Shown: positions 1 through 9,618 of the stretch, piece by piece
Layout of the letters: the number at the start of each line of letters is the position of its first letter
How positions within the stretch are numbered: the stretch's first letter is position 1
NCBI RefSeq assembly: GCF_002213415.1
Contig: NZ_NJGU01000003.1
Coordinates: 168,033-232,032 of the forward strand
Origin: Herbaspirillum robiniae
GTDB lineage: Bacteria; Pseudomonadota; Gammaproteobacteria; Burkholderiales; Burkholderiaceae_D
Direction of reading: 5' to 3'
Length of the DNA stretch: 64,000 nucleotides
The notes under the pieces: model-generated
Seen by the model: the letters and a program-made list of their open reading frames with translations, nothing else
Told to the model about the DNA's origin: nothing
The model's database searches: none
Translations under genes and position numbers: made by a program

Positions 1-1
1 C

Positions 2-913
2 AACTTCGGCGTGCTGCTGGTGGCCGCGGCCCTGGTCGGCACCGGCTCCTCGGTGTTCCACCCCGAGGCCTCGCGCGTGGCGCGCATGGCCTCCGGCGGG
101 CGCCATGGACTGGCGCAATCGCTGTTCCAGGTTGGCGGCAATGCCGGCAGCGCCATGGGGCCGCTGCTGGCGGCATGGATCATCATCCCCGGCGGCCAGC
201 GCAGCGTGGCCTGGTTCGCCATCGCGGCGCTGGTCGCGATGTTCGTGCTGCGCCAGATCGGCCACTGGTACGCGCGCCAGCAAAGCGCGGCCAAGGGCAA
301 GGGAAAGAAGAAGGGGCCGGGCTACGTGCAACTGCCCAAGTCCAAGGTGACGCAGGCGGTGTGCATCCTGCTGCTGCTGATCTTCTCCAAGTACTTCTAC
401 ATGGCCAGCCTGTCGAGCTACTTCACCTTCTACCTGATCAGCAAGTTCCAGCTCTCGGTGCAGGATGCGCAGCTGCACCTGTTCGCCTTCCTCTTTGCCG
501 TGGCCGTGGGCACGGTGGCCGGCGGCCCGATTGGCGACCGCATCGGCCGCAAGGCGGTGATCTGGACCTCGATCCTGGGCGTGGCGCCGTTCACGCTGAT
601 GCTGCCTTACGCCAACCTGTTCTGGACCGGCGTGCTGTCGGTGATCATCGGCCTGATCCTGGCCTCGGCCTTCTCGGCGATCCTGGTGTTCGCGCAGGAA
701 CTGATGCCGGGCAAGATCGGCACGGTGTCGGGGCTGTTCTTCGGCTTCGCCTTCGGCATGGGCGGCATCGGCGCGGCGCTCTTGGGCAAGCTGGCCGACC
801 TGACCGATATCTATTTCGTCTACCAGGTATGCGCCTTCCTGCCGCTGATCGGCCTGCTGGCGGCGTTCTTGCCGAAGATGCAAAAGGTGGAGGCGGCGCC
901 GGCCGGCGCCTGA
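2..913 (+). CDS. fsr: MFS efflux transporter, fosmidomycin-resistance (Fsr) type, 5'-truncated by the window
   Basis: This is the C-terminal ~300 residues of an inner-membrane major facilitator superfamily exporter; the reading frame is open to the first base, so the true start lies upstream. The segment FHPEASRVARMASG and the later GGPIGDRIGRKAVIW loop match the Fsr family, which exports fosmidomycin and similar small molecules by proton antiport. A basic linker rich in Lys and Gly near residues 93-105 is the usual central cytoplasmic loop between two six-helix halves. Family assignment is by remembered motif similarity; the substrate is not shown by the sequence. Confidence 0.8.
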   Translation, partial: NFGVLLVAAALVGTGSSVFHPEASRVARMASGGRHGLAQSLFQVGGNAGSAMGPLLAAWIIIPGGQRSVAWFAIAALVAMFVLRQIGHWYARQQSAAKGKGKKKGPGYVQLPKSKVTQAVCILLLLIFSKYFYMASLSSYFTFYLISKFQLSVQDAQLHLFAFLFAVAVGTVAGGPIGDRIGRKAVIWTSILGVAPFTLMLPYANLFWTGVLSVIIGLILASAFSAILVFAQELMPGKIGTVSGLFFGFAFGMGGIGAALLGKLADLTDIYFVYQVCAFLPLIGLLAAFLPKMQKVEAAPAGA

Positions 914-954
914 GCTTGCCGTTCGCCGGCCGTCGAGGCGCGGCGGACATTGCC

Positions 955-1049
955 GGGTCCCGCACTGCGCCGGGACGACACGAAGGAGACAGTCCGCACC
1001 CGGGCTGGTTGCTGCTCCCGATCTGTCGTCCCGGCGCTGGCCGGGGCCC
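955..1049. repeat. REP-like inverted repeat pair
   Basis: Two 25-base units face each other, at 955-979 and 1025-1049. They agree at about 20 of 25 positions after reverse complementation, including a perfect 13-bp core (GCGCCGGGACGAC at 967-979 and its complement at 1025-1037). Each unit contains a GGGxCCCG / CCGGGAC dyad, as in REP or BIME elements of GC-rich proteobacteria. The pair sits between the convergent 3' ends of the Fsr and topoisomerase genes and could act as a terminator or mRNA stabiliser. A genome-wide copy count would decide. Confidence 0.55.
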
Positions 1050-1088
1050 GGTGTCGTTTACCGTTGAGCGACGATACGGCGCCCCTGA

Positions 1089-2285
1089 TCAGGCGTGGGT
1101 GCGGTGCACCGCCGGGCGGGCAGGGGCGTGGTGCTTTCTTTCGCCGGTCGTGCTGTTCTTGCGTGCGGCAGGCTTGCGCTGGCCGGCGCGACCGGCGTCT
1201 TCATCGGCCTCGCGCAGGCGCTGCTGCAGCAAGGCCAGCACCGCCGCCTCTTCCGGCGTCAGCGCATGCAGCTCTTCCACCAGCTCGGTCTGCACGCGTT
1301 CTTCCAGCAGCTCGGCGAAGCTGCCTTCGAGATAGCTTTCCACGATGGCCGGGTGCACATAGCACTTGCGGCAGATCGATGGCGTGTTGCCCAGCTTCTT
1401 GGCCACGTTCTCGATGGCGCGCACCACGTTCTTCTTGGCCTGCGCCTGCGAGTCCACGCTCTCGAAGGCCTGCAGCGCCAGCGTCGCCAGCACCGTGCCG
1501 GCCCAGGTGCGGAAATCCTTGGCGCTGAAATCTTCCCCGCTCACCTCGCGCAGATAGGCGTTGACGTCGCCCGAGTCGATGCTGTGCGCCTGGCCGTCGT
1601 CGTCGACGTACTGGAACAGCTCCTGGCCGGGCAGGTCGCGCATCTTGCGGATCAGGCGCACCACATAGGGGTCGTGCAGCTTGATCTCGTGCTGCACCCC
1701 GCTCTTGCCGCGAAAGCGGAACATCACGTCGCTGCCGTCGATGCGCACATGGCGGTTGCGCAAGGTCGTCAGGCCGAAGGACTTGTTCTCGCGCGCGTAT
1801 TCGTCGTTGCCCACCCGCATCAGCGTGGCCTGCAGCAGGTGCACGATGGACGCCACCACCTTCTGCCGGTGCAGGCCGGGGCGGTGCAGGTCTTCATGCA
1901 CCGCGCGGCGGATCGCCGGCAGCGCCTGCGCGAAGCTGATGATGCGTTCGTACTTGGCGTCGTCGCGCACCAGGCGCCAGTGCGGATGGTAGCGATACTG
2001 CTTGCGCCCGCGGGCATCGCGCCCGGTGGCCAGGATGTGGCCGTTGGCGCTGGGACTGATCCAGACTTCTTCCCAGGCCGGCGGAATGGCCAGCGCGTGC
2101 AGCCGCGCGATCTCCTCTTTGTCGTCGATCAGGCGACCCTTTGCATCATGGTAGGCAAAGCCTTTGCCGTGGCGGCGCCGGCTGATGCCCGGCATGTCGT
2201 CGCTCATGTAGCGCAAGCCGTTCTGGCGTGCGACGTCCGCGGCTTCGTCGAAATAACTGTCGCGCTCGCTGGCGGGGTGTTCCAT
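1089..2285 (-). CDS. DNA topoisomerase IB (bacterial, poxvirus-type)
   Basis: The 398-residue protein relaxes supercoils by nicking one strand through a 3'-phosphotyrosyl intermediate. The active-site region NTPSICRKCYVHP places the catalytic tyrosine at about Y309, and the N-terminal half holds the GKGFxYxDxxG segment typical of the family. The C-terminal tail after about residue 350 is basic and low in complexity. The start at 2285 was chosen because AAGGAG precedes it at a good distance; an in-frame upstream extension lacks homology. Bacteria with this enzyme also carry topoisomerase IA, so it is an accessory enzyme. It is transcribed alone, convergent with the Fsr gene. Confidence 0.92.
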   Translation of the reverse strand: MEHPASERDSYFDEAADVARQNGLRYMSDDMPGISRRRHGKGFAYHDAKGRLIDDKEEIARLHALAIPPAWEEVWISPSANGHILATGRDARGRKQYRYHPHWRLVRDDAKYERIISFAQALPAIRRAVHEDLHRPGLHRQKVVASIVHLLQATLMRVGNDEYARENKSFGLTTLRNRHVRIDGSDVMFRFRGKSGVQHEIKLHDPYVVRLIRKMRDLPGQELFQYVDDDGQAHSIDSGDVNAYLREVSGEDFSAKDFRTWAGTVLATLALQAFESVDSQAQAKKNVVRAIENVAKKLGNTPSICRKCYVHPAIVESYLEGSFAELLEERVQTELVEELHALTPEEAAVLALLQQRLREADEDAGRAGQRKPAARKNSTTGERKHHAPARPAVHRTHA

Positions 2286-2769
2286 GCTGGTCGTTCTCCT
2301 TGTAAATCCCGTCGGCGTCGTGTTGTGAATTTTTTGATGCGTCGGACAGGCAGAGCGAACAATGGTGCTGAGTCTGGGTCTTGGAGCGATGCGGCTGCAT
2401 GCATGCCGGCCATCGCGCTCATGCATGAGGTTACGTTTGTATTTTGATTATTGATTAAGCCGATTATTGACAAATCAGGCCACGCAGGGAGTCAGCCGTG
2501 CAGGGAAGTTTTTGTAGGATTTTTCCTACGCCCTGTCATGCCTATCGGGAGCGAGCTTTTGAGCCGATGTGAAATTGTTCTGCTCCTGTGCTGAACCATT
2601 TTGGTCTTTTGCGATGTGTGCGGTCGCTTCGTTGACTGCAGTATGAGGGCTCATTAGCTTCGACATCTTGCGTCGCGTCAGGGCGGGCATGTGGGTCTGC
2701 CGCCTGCGACATGAATCTTGCCGCGTCAGCCATTGATGCGCTTTGATGACTGACTGATCGAGGTGCCGG
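2286..2769. other. Intergenic region between topoisomerase IB and the T6SS module
   Basis: This 484-bp divergent region is clearly more AT-rich than its surroundings and must hold the promoters of both flanking genes. The recognisable element is the 16-bp dyad at 2514-2529, listed separately. Short open frames on the minus strand here have no recognisable protein features and were not called. Confidence 0.5.
2514..2529. promoter_or_regulatory. Perfect 6-4-6 dyad, possible LuxR/NarL-type operator
   Basis: GTAGGA, four T, TCCTAC: a perfect dyad about 240 bp before vgrG and 229 bp before the topoisomerase gene. The TAGGA/TCCTA half sites with an AT core resemble sites bound by NarL/FixJ-type regulators such as the RcsAB box. 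The protein that binds it is unknown; it could control the T6SS module. Confidence 0.3.
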
Positions 2770-5565
2770 GTGAAAGTTGTTGAACACATGCGGGTAGTCG
2801 CGCCATGGAATTTTCAGGGCAACCGCGCCATGGATCTGCACTGGGGACGCGCCAACGACAGGTTGCGCGATGTCCTGGCGTTACAGCATCTGGATGTGCG
2901 CGAGGGCTTGCTGGAAGGGATCGCGGGAACGCTGACTTGCGTTTCCCCTGATCCAGGCTTAACAGGCGCGCTCTTTCTCGGCAGGCCGGTATCGATTCGG
3001 ATGACGAGCGATCGCGGTCAGCAGCATCGGATCAATGCGATCGTCTGCGGATTCGTGGCCGGCCAGTCGGACGGCGCGCTGAGCTGTTACCAGCTGCAGG
3101 TATGCGACGCGCTGAGCTTGTGTGAACGCCGGCGAAACTCGCGCGTGTTCATCGGAAAAAGCCTGCCCGAGATCCTCGATGTAGTGATGCGCGAATGGCA
3201 ACAATGCAGCCCGGCCATGGCGCATGCGTTTGACTTCGACCTCGGCGGGCTGGACGCACGGCGTTATCCGGTCCGCGAGTTCACCAGGCAGGTCAATGAG
3301 TCGGATGCCCATTTCATTCGCCGCCTGCTGCGCAAGGAAGGTGTGACGGTCTTCGTGCGCGACGGCGGTGCCCGAAGCGCCGAGCGGAAACCGCATGTCG
3401 ACGGCGACGACGAACATCCTGTTCACACGCTCGTCTTCAACGACACTCCCGCCGCGATCGAGATGATGCCTGCCGGGGTGCTGCGTTATCACCAGTCCAA
3501 CGGCGGTGCGTTCGAGCGCGACAGCATCACGCTGTTCGCTTCGCGCCAGCGGCTGGTCTCAGGCGCCGCGATGCGCGCGTCATGGGATTACAAGACGGCC
3601 CAGGTGGATCAGGCCGAACACGCCGCCTTGCTGCAGCAGGGCGAGGCGGGTAACGACCTGTCATCGCAATTGCTGGTCGACAGCGTCATCGATATCCCCC
3701 ATCTGGGAGACAGCATCTCGGATCACGACCGCATCGTACGCGACCGGGTGCTTGCCCACGAACTGCGGTCCAGCCAGGTGGACGGTGCGGGCGCGGTGCG
3801 CGACATGAGGGTGGGACACTGGTTCGAGCTCAGCGACCATCCCCTGTATGCCGCGGCCGCTCGGCAGCAGCGCGAGTTCGTCGTCACTTCGTTGCATCAC
3901 TGCGCCTGGAACAATCTTCCCGCCGACATCGAAGCGCACATCCTGCGGCTGCTGGCGGCCAGCGCTCCCTCCTTCGCCGGCGCAGCGCAGGCACTTTCCC
4001 TGGCGGGCACGTCCTCCGACGACATGCGTTACGAAAATCAATTCACCTGCGTGCAACGGGGCGTTGCACTGACGCCCTCCTATGATCCGCTGATCGATCT
4101 GCCTGCGGCGCATACCGTCACCGGCCTGGTGGTTTGCCCCGAGGGGGAAGAAGTCTTCTGCGATGAGCTGGGGCGTATTCATGTCCAGCTGCAGGGCCTG
4201 GACGCCAGGCATCATGCGCATGCGCAAGGCGCCGGCACCAACGGCCGGCCATGCGACAGCGCGCCGGTTCGGGTGCTGTGGGGCCTGGCCGGACCGGGCT
4301 ACGGAAACCACGACCTGCCGCGCGCCGGCATGGAGGTCTTGCTCAGCTGTATCGCGGGAGACCCCGATCGTCTGGTGGTAGTCGGCGTGCTCGCCAACGG
4401 TCGTAACACCCCGGCGACCTTCAGCCATGCCGGCGCGCTGCCCGGCAACCGGTATCTGTCGGGAACCAAGACCAGGGAGATCAACGGGACGCGCTGCAAC
4501 CAGCTGCGGTTCGACGACACGCCCGGGCAGATCAGCGTGCAGCTGGCAAGCGAGCACGCGCACACGCAATTGAACCTCGGTTACCTGACCCAGCCGCGCG
4601 TGGAGGGCGAAGGGGCCGATCGCGGCGCCGGGGCAGAATTGCGCACCGACGCCTCGGCCGCCTTGCGCGCCGCGCAGGGCCTGCTGCTGACAACCTATGC
4701 TCGCGAGCAGGCCGGCGGCGAGCAGCTGGATCGCCAGGAGCTGGTGGAGTTGATGGCCGATTGCGCCGACCTGTTCACGGCGTTGGGGGACTATGCCGCT
4801 GGACACGGCGGGCATGTGACGGACACCGGACCGCTGCGTCGTTTGAAGGCGCTGATGGAGGGCTGGCGGCACAACACGAAGGAATCCGACCGGGCATTTT
4901 CGCCAGGGAGGGAGGCGATCATGGCTTTCGGCGCGCAGGCCGGCGCCATGCACCTGACCCCGCAGACGCAGGTGACCTACGCCGGAATGAACATCGATCA
5001 AGTCGCCGGACAACACCTGCAGCTGATGAGCGGGCAACGCTTCAGCGCGACGGCAGGCAAGGGACTGTATTTGTTTGCCCGGGGTAACGGCGTTCAGGCC
5101 ATCGCCGGCGAAGGCCCGTTGCTGCTGCAGGCGCAGGCGGGAACCCTGAATGCCGTGGCGCAACAGGGTATGCACCTGGCCAGCAACGAGAACGAAGTGC
5201 TGGTCAGCGCTCCCAGCATCAGGCTCGTGGCCGATGACGGCAGCTACATCAAGATCGGCGGCGGCATCACTCTTGGCACGCAGGGTGACATCCGCCTGCT
5301 TTCGGCATCGCACCAGTGGGGAGGGCCCGCCAGGGACGGCGTCGTCAGGCCTGCGTTCGACAAGCTGCCTACCGATCAGCGGATACAGCTTCACTTCCCT
5401 TCCCGCGAAGGCGAGACGCAAGTAGCCGCGAACCAGAAGTATCGGGTGACCCTGGACGATGGCCGGGTTCTTGAAGGAACCAGCGATGCCGATGGAATGA
5501 GCGATATCGTCAAGGACCCGGCAATGCGCATTCTCAGCATCGACCTGCTTGGTTCGGGAGTCTGA
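2770..5565 (+). CDS. vgrG: Type VI secretion VgrG spike protein with DUF2345 and a C-terminal TTR-like tail
   Basis: The 931-residue protein is a VgrG, which trimerises as the puncturing spike of the type VI secretion needle. The gp27-like part covers roughly residues 20-400, the OB/gp5 needle segment with GxExVFxDELGRIxVQ lies near 450, and the DUF2345 beta-helix stalk follows at about 700-870. The last 60 residues (QKYRVTLDDGRVLEGTSDADG) look like the transthyretin-like extension that recruits effectors in other VgrGs. The GTG start at 2770 has GAGG just upstream. The lipase gene starts two bases after the stop codon, so the two are surely co-transcribed. No sheath, baseplate or membrane-complex genes are in the window, so this is an orphan vgrG island. 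Confidence 0.93.
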   Translation: MKVVEHMRVVAPWNFQGNRAMDLHWGRANDRLRDVLALQHLDVREGLLEGIAGTLTCVSPDPGLTGALFLGRPVSIRMTSDRGQQHRINAIVCGFVAGQSDGALSCYQLQVCDALSLCERRRNSRVFIGKSLPEILDVVMREWQQCSPAMAHAFDFDLGGLDARRYPVREFTRQVNESDAHFIRRLLRKEGVTVFVRDGGARSAERKPHVDGDDEHPVHTLVFNDTPAAIEMMPAGVLRYHQSNGGAFERDSITLFASRQRLVSGAAMRASWDYKTAQVDQAEHAALLQQGEAGNDLSSQLLVDSVIDIPHLGDSISDHDRIVRDRVLAHELRSSQVDGAGAVRDMRVGHWFELSDHPLYAAAARQQREFVVTSLHHCAWNNLPADIEAHILRLLAASAPSFAGAAQALSLAGTSSDDMRYENQFTCVQRGVALTPSYDPLIDLPAAHTVTGLVVCPEGEEVFCDELGRIHVQLQGLDARHHAHAQGAGTNGRPCDSAPVRVLWGLAGPGYGNHDLPRAGMEVLLSCIAGDPDRLVVVGVLANGRNTPATFSHAGALPGNRYLSGTKTREINGTRCNQLRFDDTPGQISVQLASEHAHTQLNLGYLTQPRVEGEGADRGAGAELRTDASAALRAAQGLLLTTYAREQAGGEQLDRQELVELMADCADLFTALGDYAAGHGGHVTDTGPLRRLKALMEGWRHNTKESDRAFSPGREAIMAFGAQAGAMHLTPQTQVTYAGMNIDQVAGQHLQLMSGQRFSATAGKGLYLFARGNGVQAIAGEGPLLLQAQAGTLNAVAQQGMHLASNENEVLVSAPSIRLVADDGSYIKIGGGITLGTQGDIRLLSASHQWGGPARDGVVRPAFDKLPTDQRIQLHFPSREGETQVAANQKYRVTLDDGRVLEGTSDADGMSDIVKDPAMRILSIDLLGSGV

Positions 5566-5566
5566 C

Positions 5567-7852
5567 ATGAGCGATCAAGTTCAGACCGTCCTTGGCGACA
5601 AGGAGCACGTCACGCATCTCGGCCATGCGCTGACCTATGCCAATCGGGCCGGCAACAAGTGCTTCGAGGTGCCGGCATGCATGCCGGGGATAGTGATCTT
5701 CATCCATGGCGTCAATGACACCGGGGCGGCCTATCCGGTCGTCGAAGAAGGCTTGTGTCAGGGATTGAACGAGCGCTTGTCGCGTTCGGATCTGACGGCG
5801 GCCAGGTATGGTGTGGAATATCGCGCGGCCCAGTCCATGCACCCGGAAGAAAGGCAGCGCAAAGACTGGCGATGCATAGAAGACCCCGACACCTACCTCT
5901 ACCAGCGCGACCCGAACAACAGGTCGCGCAGTTTCTTCCTGCCGTTCTACTGGGGCTATCGGGCCGCCAGCGCCGACATCGCCCGGGTCGACAATGCCGG
6001 CGTCGTCAAGAGCCGTGAAGCCGATGCCGAAGGCAACCTGATGACGCGCGGGCAATACCAGGACATCCGGGGCAACCGCCTCGACCGGAATTTCGGCAAG
6101 GGTGGCGGTTACTTCGCCAACGCCACCAACAACATTCCGGACATGTACGGCGCAGGGTTCCGGGCCGGTCGCGCAGCCAAGGGCGTGACGGCGGTGGCGG
6201 CCGGCGGGCCCACGGTGTACATGAGCGACAGCCCGGATCGCCATTACTTCATCCTGGCCGCCACCCGGCTGGCCGACCTGATTCGCACCATCCGCACCAT
6301 CGTGCCGTGCCCGGCGGCGGCTGCCGCCGGCCTGGATCCGCAGCACGACACCATCACCATCATGGGCCACAGCCAGGGCACCATCATCGCGCTGCTGGCC
6401 ATGGCATTGCTCAAACAGCAGGGGCAACGCTGCGCCGATTGCCTCATCATGGTCGACACCCCCTACAGCGTGCATGCCACCGGCGCCAGCAGACAGACCG
6501 GCACGGCCCGCCTGAAGACGCTGGTGGACATCGTCAACGCCGTGACGCAGCACCCGTACCGGATTCCGGAACTTGCCGAATTGCTGGTGACGCACGAACG
6601 CCATGGCGGACGCACCGGCAAACGCTGGCGGGCGGATGGTGGGCAACGACCGGCGCAGGATGGGCGCGAGTGGATACGCTTTACCGAGCGCGACAATCGC
6701 GGCAAGGTGTATCTCTACTTTTGTCCGGAGGATGTGGTGGTGTCGATGAGGGATGTGCGGGGCATCGGCACATTCGGCGTGCCCGATGAGGTGGCCGACG
6801 ACAGTGCGGCAGCCGTGGCCAGGCGCAAGGAGGCAGTGGCCAATGCCTTGAAGAGGCCGGGGGCGGCATCACTGCACGCGCGCCATCCGGACTTTGAAGC
6901 GATCGCGCGCGCAACGTCGTTGCCGGCCATGAATGCGCTCAGCGAGATGCGCTTTTATCAGCGGATGTGGACGCGCATGGAACGGCCGTCCCAACCGGGA
7001 GCGGCGCCCACGCGGGTGGCGGTGGGGCAGCCGCCGGCCAGCATGCCGGTACGCCTGCCCGGAGAACGCCTGGCCGCAGGCCCCGACACGGGCGCCGATC
7101 GGCTGGTCAATGTCGCCCTGCACGCCGGCTTCGCCAGGGACAATATGCGCTTCATCAACGGCGAGGCGCTCAATCCCCCATGCCTGCCGGACCTGTACGG
7201 CGGCGAAGAAATCAAGGGAAACCCGCATACCGCGGGCAAGCAGCGCATGGACGATGTTTCGCAAAACATCGCACTGGGAAACCAGAACGCGCGCCTGCGC
7301 TGGATCCTGGTCGACACCATTCCCCAGCCGGCATCGTCGGCGGCCTGCCAGGCGGAGTGCGAAGAGCGCAAGGCGGCCTTCAACCAGGGTAAGCGGGTAG
7401 ACGACCAATCGGCCAACTGGCGCTGGAGCGAGATCAAGGATGGCAGCAATAGGGCGGCGATCAGCCGGGAAGAAACGCCCAACGAAATGCGGACGCGCTT
7501 TGGCAGTACCGATGCCGGTCTGGAGGACAACAATTATCACTCGGCGATTCTACGGAGCGCGGGCAACCATCGCTGGGTGACGGCCATGGACGTGGCCATC
7601 GGCCAGGCGGTGACGATGGATGATCCGGATTGGCGGGAGTTGTTGATGTGGATGGCGGATTGGAGGTTGCATAAAAGTGCTCTAAGGCGATTGAAAAGAA
7701 ACGATAACTACGATCGTCTGGATCGGAAGACAAAGGATCTGATTGATGCATGCGCTGATTATTACCAAAAGGGAGAATTCCCTTACGAGCACATTTCATT
7801 GCAGATCCCACCGTTGGTGACCAGCGAGGAGAGGTCCGGAGGTAATACATGA
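5567..7852 (+). CDS. tle3: Tle3-like T6SS phospholipase/lipase effector (DUF3274 family)
   Basis: The 761-residue protein is an alpha/beta hydrolase. VIFIHGVNDTG near residue 43 gives the first strand and oxyanion region, and GHSQG places the nucleophile serine at about S269. Length, the GHSQG elbow and a long C-terminal DUF3274-type region fit the Tle3 family of type VI lipase effectors, which attack membrane phospholipids of target cells. No signal peptide is visible, as expected for a VgrG-carried effector. The start overlaps nothing but lies two bases after the vgrG stop, and the stop overlaps the start of the adaptor gene (ATGA). The 3' end around 7640-7790 is less GC-rich than the rest. 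Family assignment is from memory of motifs. Confidence 0.8.
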   Translation: MSDQVQTVLGDKEHVTHLGHALTYANRAGNKCFEVPACMPGIVIFIHGVNDTGAAYPVVEEGLCQGLNERLSRSDLTAARYGVEYRAAQSMHPEERQRKDWRCIEDPDTYLYQRDPNNRSRSFFLPFYWGYRAASADIARVDNAGVVKSREADAEGNLMTRGQYQDIRGNRLDRNFGKGGGYFANATNNIPDMYGAGFRAGRAAKGVTAVAAGGPTVYMSDSPDRHYFILAATRLADLIRTIRTIVPCPAAAAAGLDPQHDTITIMGHSQGTIIALLAMALLKQQGQRCADCLIMVDTPYSVHATGASRQTGTARLKTLVDIVNAVTQHPYRIPELAELLVTHERHGGRTGKRWRADGGQRPAQDGREWIRFTERDNRGKVYLYFCPEDVVVSMRDVRGIGTFGVPDEVADDSAAAVARRKEAVANALKRPGAASLHARHPDFEAIARATSLPAMNALSEMRFYQRMWTRMERPSQPGAAPTRVAVGQPPASMPVRLPGERLAAGPDTGADRLVNVALHAGFARDNMRFINGEALNPPCLPDLYGGEEIKGNPHTAGKQRMDDVSQNIALGNQNARLRWILVDTIPQPASSAACQAECEERKAAFNQGKRVDDQSANWRWSEIKDGSNRAAISREETPNEMRTRFGSTDAGLEDNNYHSAILRSAGNHRWVTAMDVAIGQAVTMDDPDWRELLMWMADWRLHKSALRRLKRNDNYDRLDRKTKDLIDACADYYQKGEFPYEHISLQIPPLVTSEERSGGNT

Positions 7853-9516
7853 CGCCGAAGTTGTGGCCCTATGTGGTGGGGTTGTTGTTGGCAGGGCTGT
7901 GTTGGCTGGGCTGGATCTGGTACCAGCATTACCACTATTACGTAGCGACAGGACAGGAGCTGGGCATGATGGGCAAGCAATGGGCGGCAGGTATGCTGGC
8001 TTTGGGTGTAATCGGGTTGGCTGTCTTCGGCGGCCATGCCGCATGGCTGAACCGTGCCGCAGTGGCCGCAACTGATGCCGGCGCCGCCGATGGTTCATCG
8101 GCTGGCCTGGCGAGCCCTACGGTCAAATGGAGCAACCCATCGCCGCTGATGCGGCAGGCGGGGCGTGACTTCGTTCTCGAAGTGAGAGCAATTGGCGCGG
8201 CTGTAGATGCGATAGTCAACGATGAGATTTGGAAGGGCATCGAAAAGAAGGGCGAAACGCATATGACGTTTTTACCGACCGATCCAAGTGCCTATCCAGA
8301 CAATGACTTCAAACGGGAGCACATATACGGGATGAGCATCGGGCTGAGCTTCGAACATGGTGCTCGCGGCATCGTCGACCAATGGCCGATGCCAGCCATT
8401 GCCTACGGACCACCCAAGCACCAATCCAATGGAAACCGCGCTGGCAAGAGCATTAGTAGCGGGCGCTCCGCGGCAGGCCTCGGCGTCGCCCTGTTCTTAT
8501 GGGAGGACGATGCCAATACCGAAGACGGAGCCGAGTCGTTGGAAAAACTATTCTCCTTCTTTGATCGCAATCCGGATGTGCCGGCTGCGATGGTGATCTC
8601 ACGGGACGGCACTTATGATCGCTTGTTGCGACAAGCACCGGGCAGCGGTCGGATCCAGTTGGGCGCGGGCAAGGTGGAGATGCCGGACAGCATGGGCGCC
8701 CTGATGGTGACGCGGTCAGACCGTGTGGATCAGCTGGTACGGCCGTTTGCGGTACATATTCCGCGAGGCGTGAATAAGACCGATACCGAATACGATCTGA
8801 TCAAGCAGTGGAACTTCTATTGGAAGAAGAGCGAGGATCGTGGCCCAGACAGCTTTGAGGCGCAATATGAACGCGAGGAAAAAGCGCGAGGCGTTCTCTT
8901 CCCCATGTTCTCGGGAATCGTATCGTCCACCTACTGGCACAGCCAACTCCCCGAGCTCTGGAAAACCATCAGCAACAAAGGCCCGGGGCAATTCAATCCT
9001 TCGCCTTACCTGCCGATTCGCTGGACCGATTGGCAAGTCAGGCAATTCGACGCCATGCCCCTGCTGGGCTACCTGCATCGCCCGGTGGACGTTAATCTGA
9101 GCGACGAGCATGGCAAGCCATTGCGCGTCCCGTATCAGGTGCAGGCACTGAAGGAAGGTTGGGCGCGCGCAGTCGAGGGGCTGGAAGGGCAGCGTCAACC
9201 TCGACGTGTGTTCTACGACACTTCCGCCGACAAACATTGGGTGATTCCACTGACGCAAGCACTGGCGCAATCCGGCGACGACGCGCCGCGACCAGGTGAA
9301 CTCAAGGAAGGCTATGACATCGGCTACCGCATCGGCAAAACCGGCGTCAGCTCACCGCTGATCCAAGTCGGACTGGCGATCGTGGCGGGTTATGAGGATG
9401 GGGCTGCCAGCGCGACGGTCAACCTGCGACCGGGCGGTCGGGCCAGCATCGTGATGGTCAGCCCGCCCGAACCGGAGCGCAAGAAATCGATGATGCAGGC
9501 GTTCGGGGCGAATTGA
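7849..9516 (+). CDS. tla3: Tla3-like type VI lipase adaptor (DUF2875 family)
   Basis: The 555-residue protein has two N-terminal hydrophobic segments (about residues 6-25 and 45-63) followed by a large soluble domain. The position directly after the Tle3-like lipase and the general sequence match DUF2875 proteins. In Pseudomonas aeruginosa Tla3, of this family, is needed to deliver Tle3 with VgrG2b. The likely role is therefore to load or stabilise the lipase before secretion. It overlaps the lipase gene by four bases, so the two are translationally coupled. It is too large, and placed in the wrong order, to be called the immunity protein with confidence, although an immunity role cannot be excluded. 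Confidence 0.72.
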   Translation: MTPKLWPYVVGLLLAGLCWLGWIWYQHYHYYVATGQELGMMGKQWAAGMLALGVIGLAVFGGHAAWLNRAAVAATDAGAADGSSAGLASPTVKWSNPSPLMRQAGRDFVLEVRAIGAAVDAIVNDEIWKGIEKKGETHMTFLPTDPSAYPDNDFKREHIYGMSIGLSFEHGARGIVDQWPMPAIAYGPPKHQSNGNRAGKSISSGRSAAGLGVALFLWEDDANTEDGAESLEKLFSFFDRNPDVPAAMVISRDGTYDRLLRQAPGSGRIQLGAGKVEMPDSMGALMVTRSDRVDQLVRPFAVHIPRGVNKTDTEYDLIKQWNFYWKKSEDRGPDSFEAQYEREEKARGVLFPMFSGIVSSTYWHSQLPELWKTISNKGPGQFNPSPYLPIRWTDWQVRQFDAMPLLGYLHRPVDVNLSDEHGKPLRVPYQVQALKEGWARAVEGLEGQRQPRRVFYDTSADKHWVIPLTQALAQSGDDAPRPGELKEGYDIGYRIGKTGVSSPLIQVGLAIVAGYEDGAASATVNLRPGGRASIVMVSPPEPERKKSMMQAFGAN

Positions 9517-9618
9517 AAGTCCCGAGCCGATGCGGGGCCATGCACAGATCAGGGGCCGATTCGCCAGCGGTCGGCGCGTTGGGTGGCGCATATTGGAAAG
9601 CGGGAAAAGGAACTGAAC

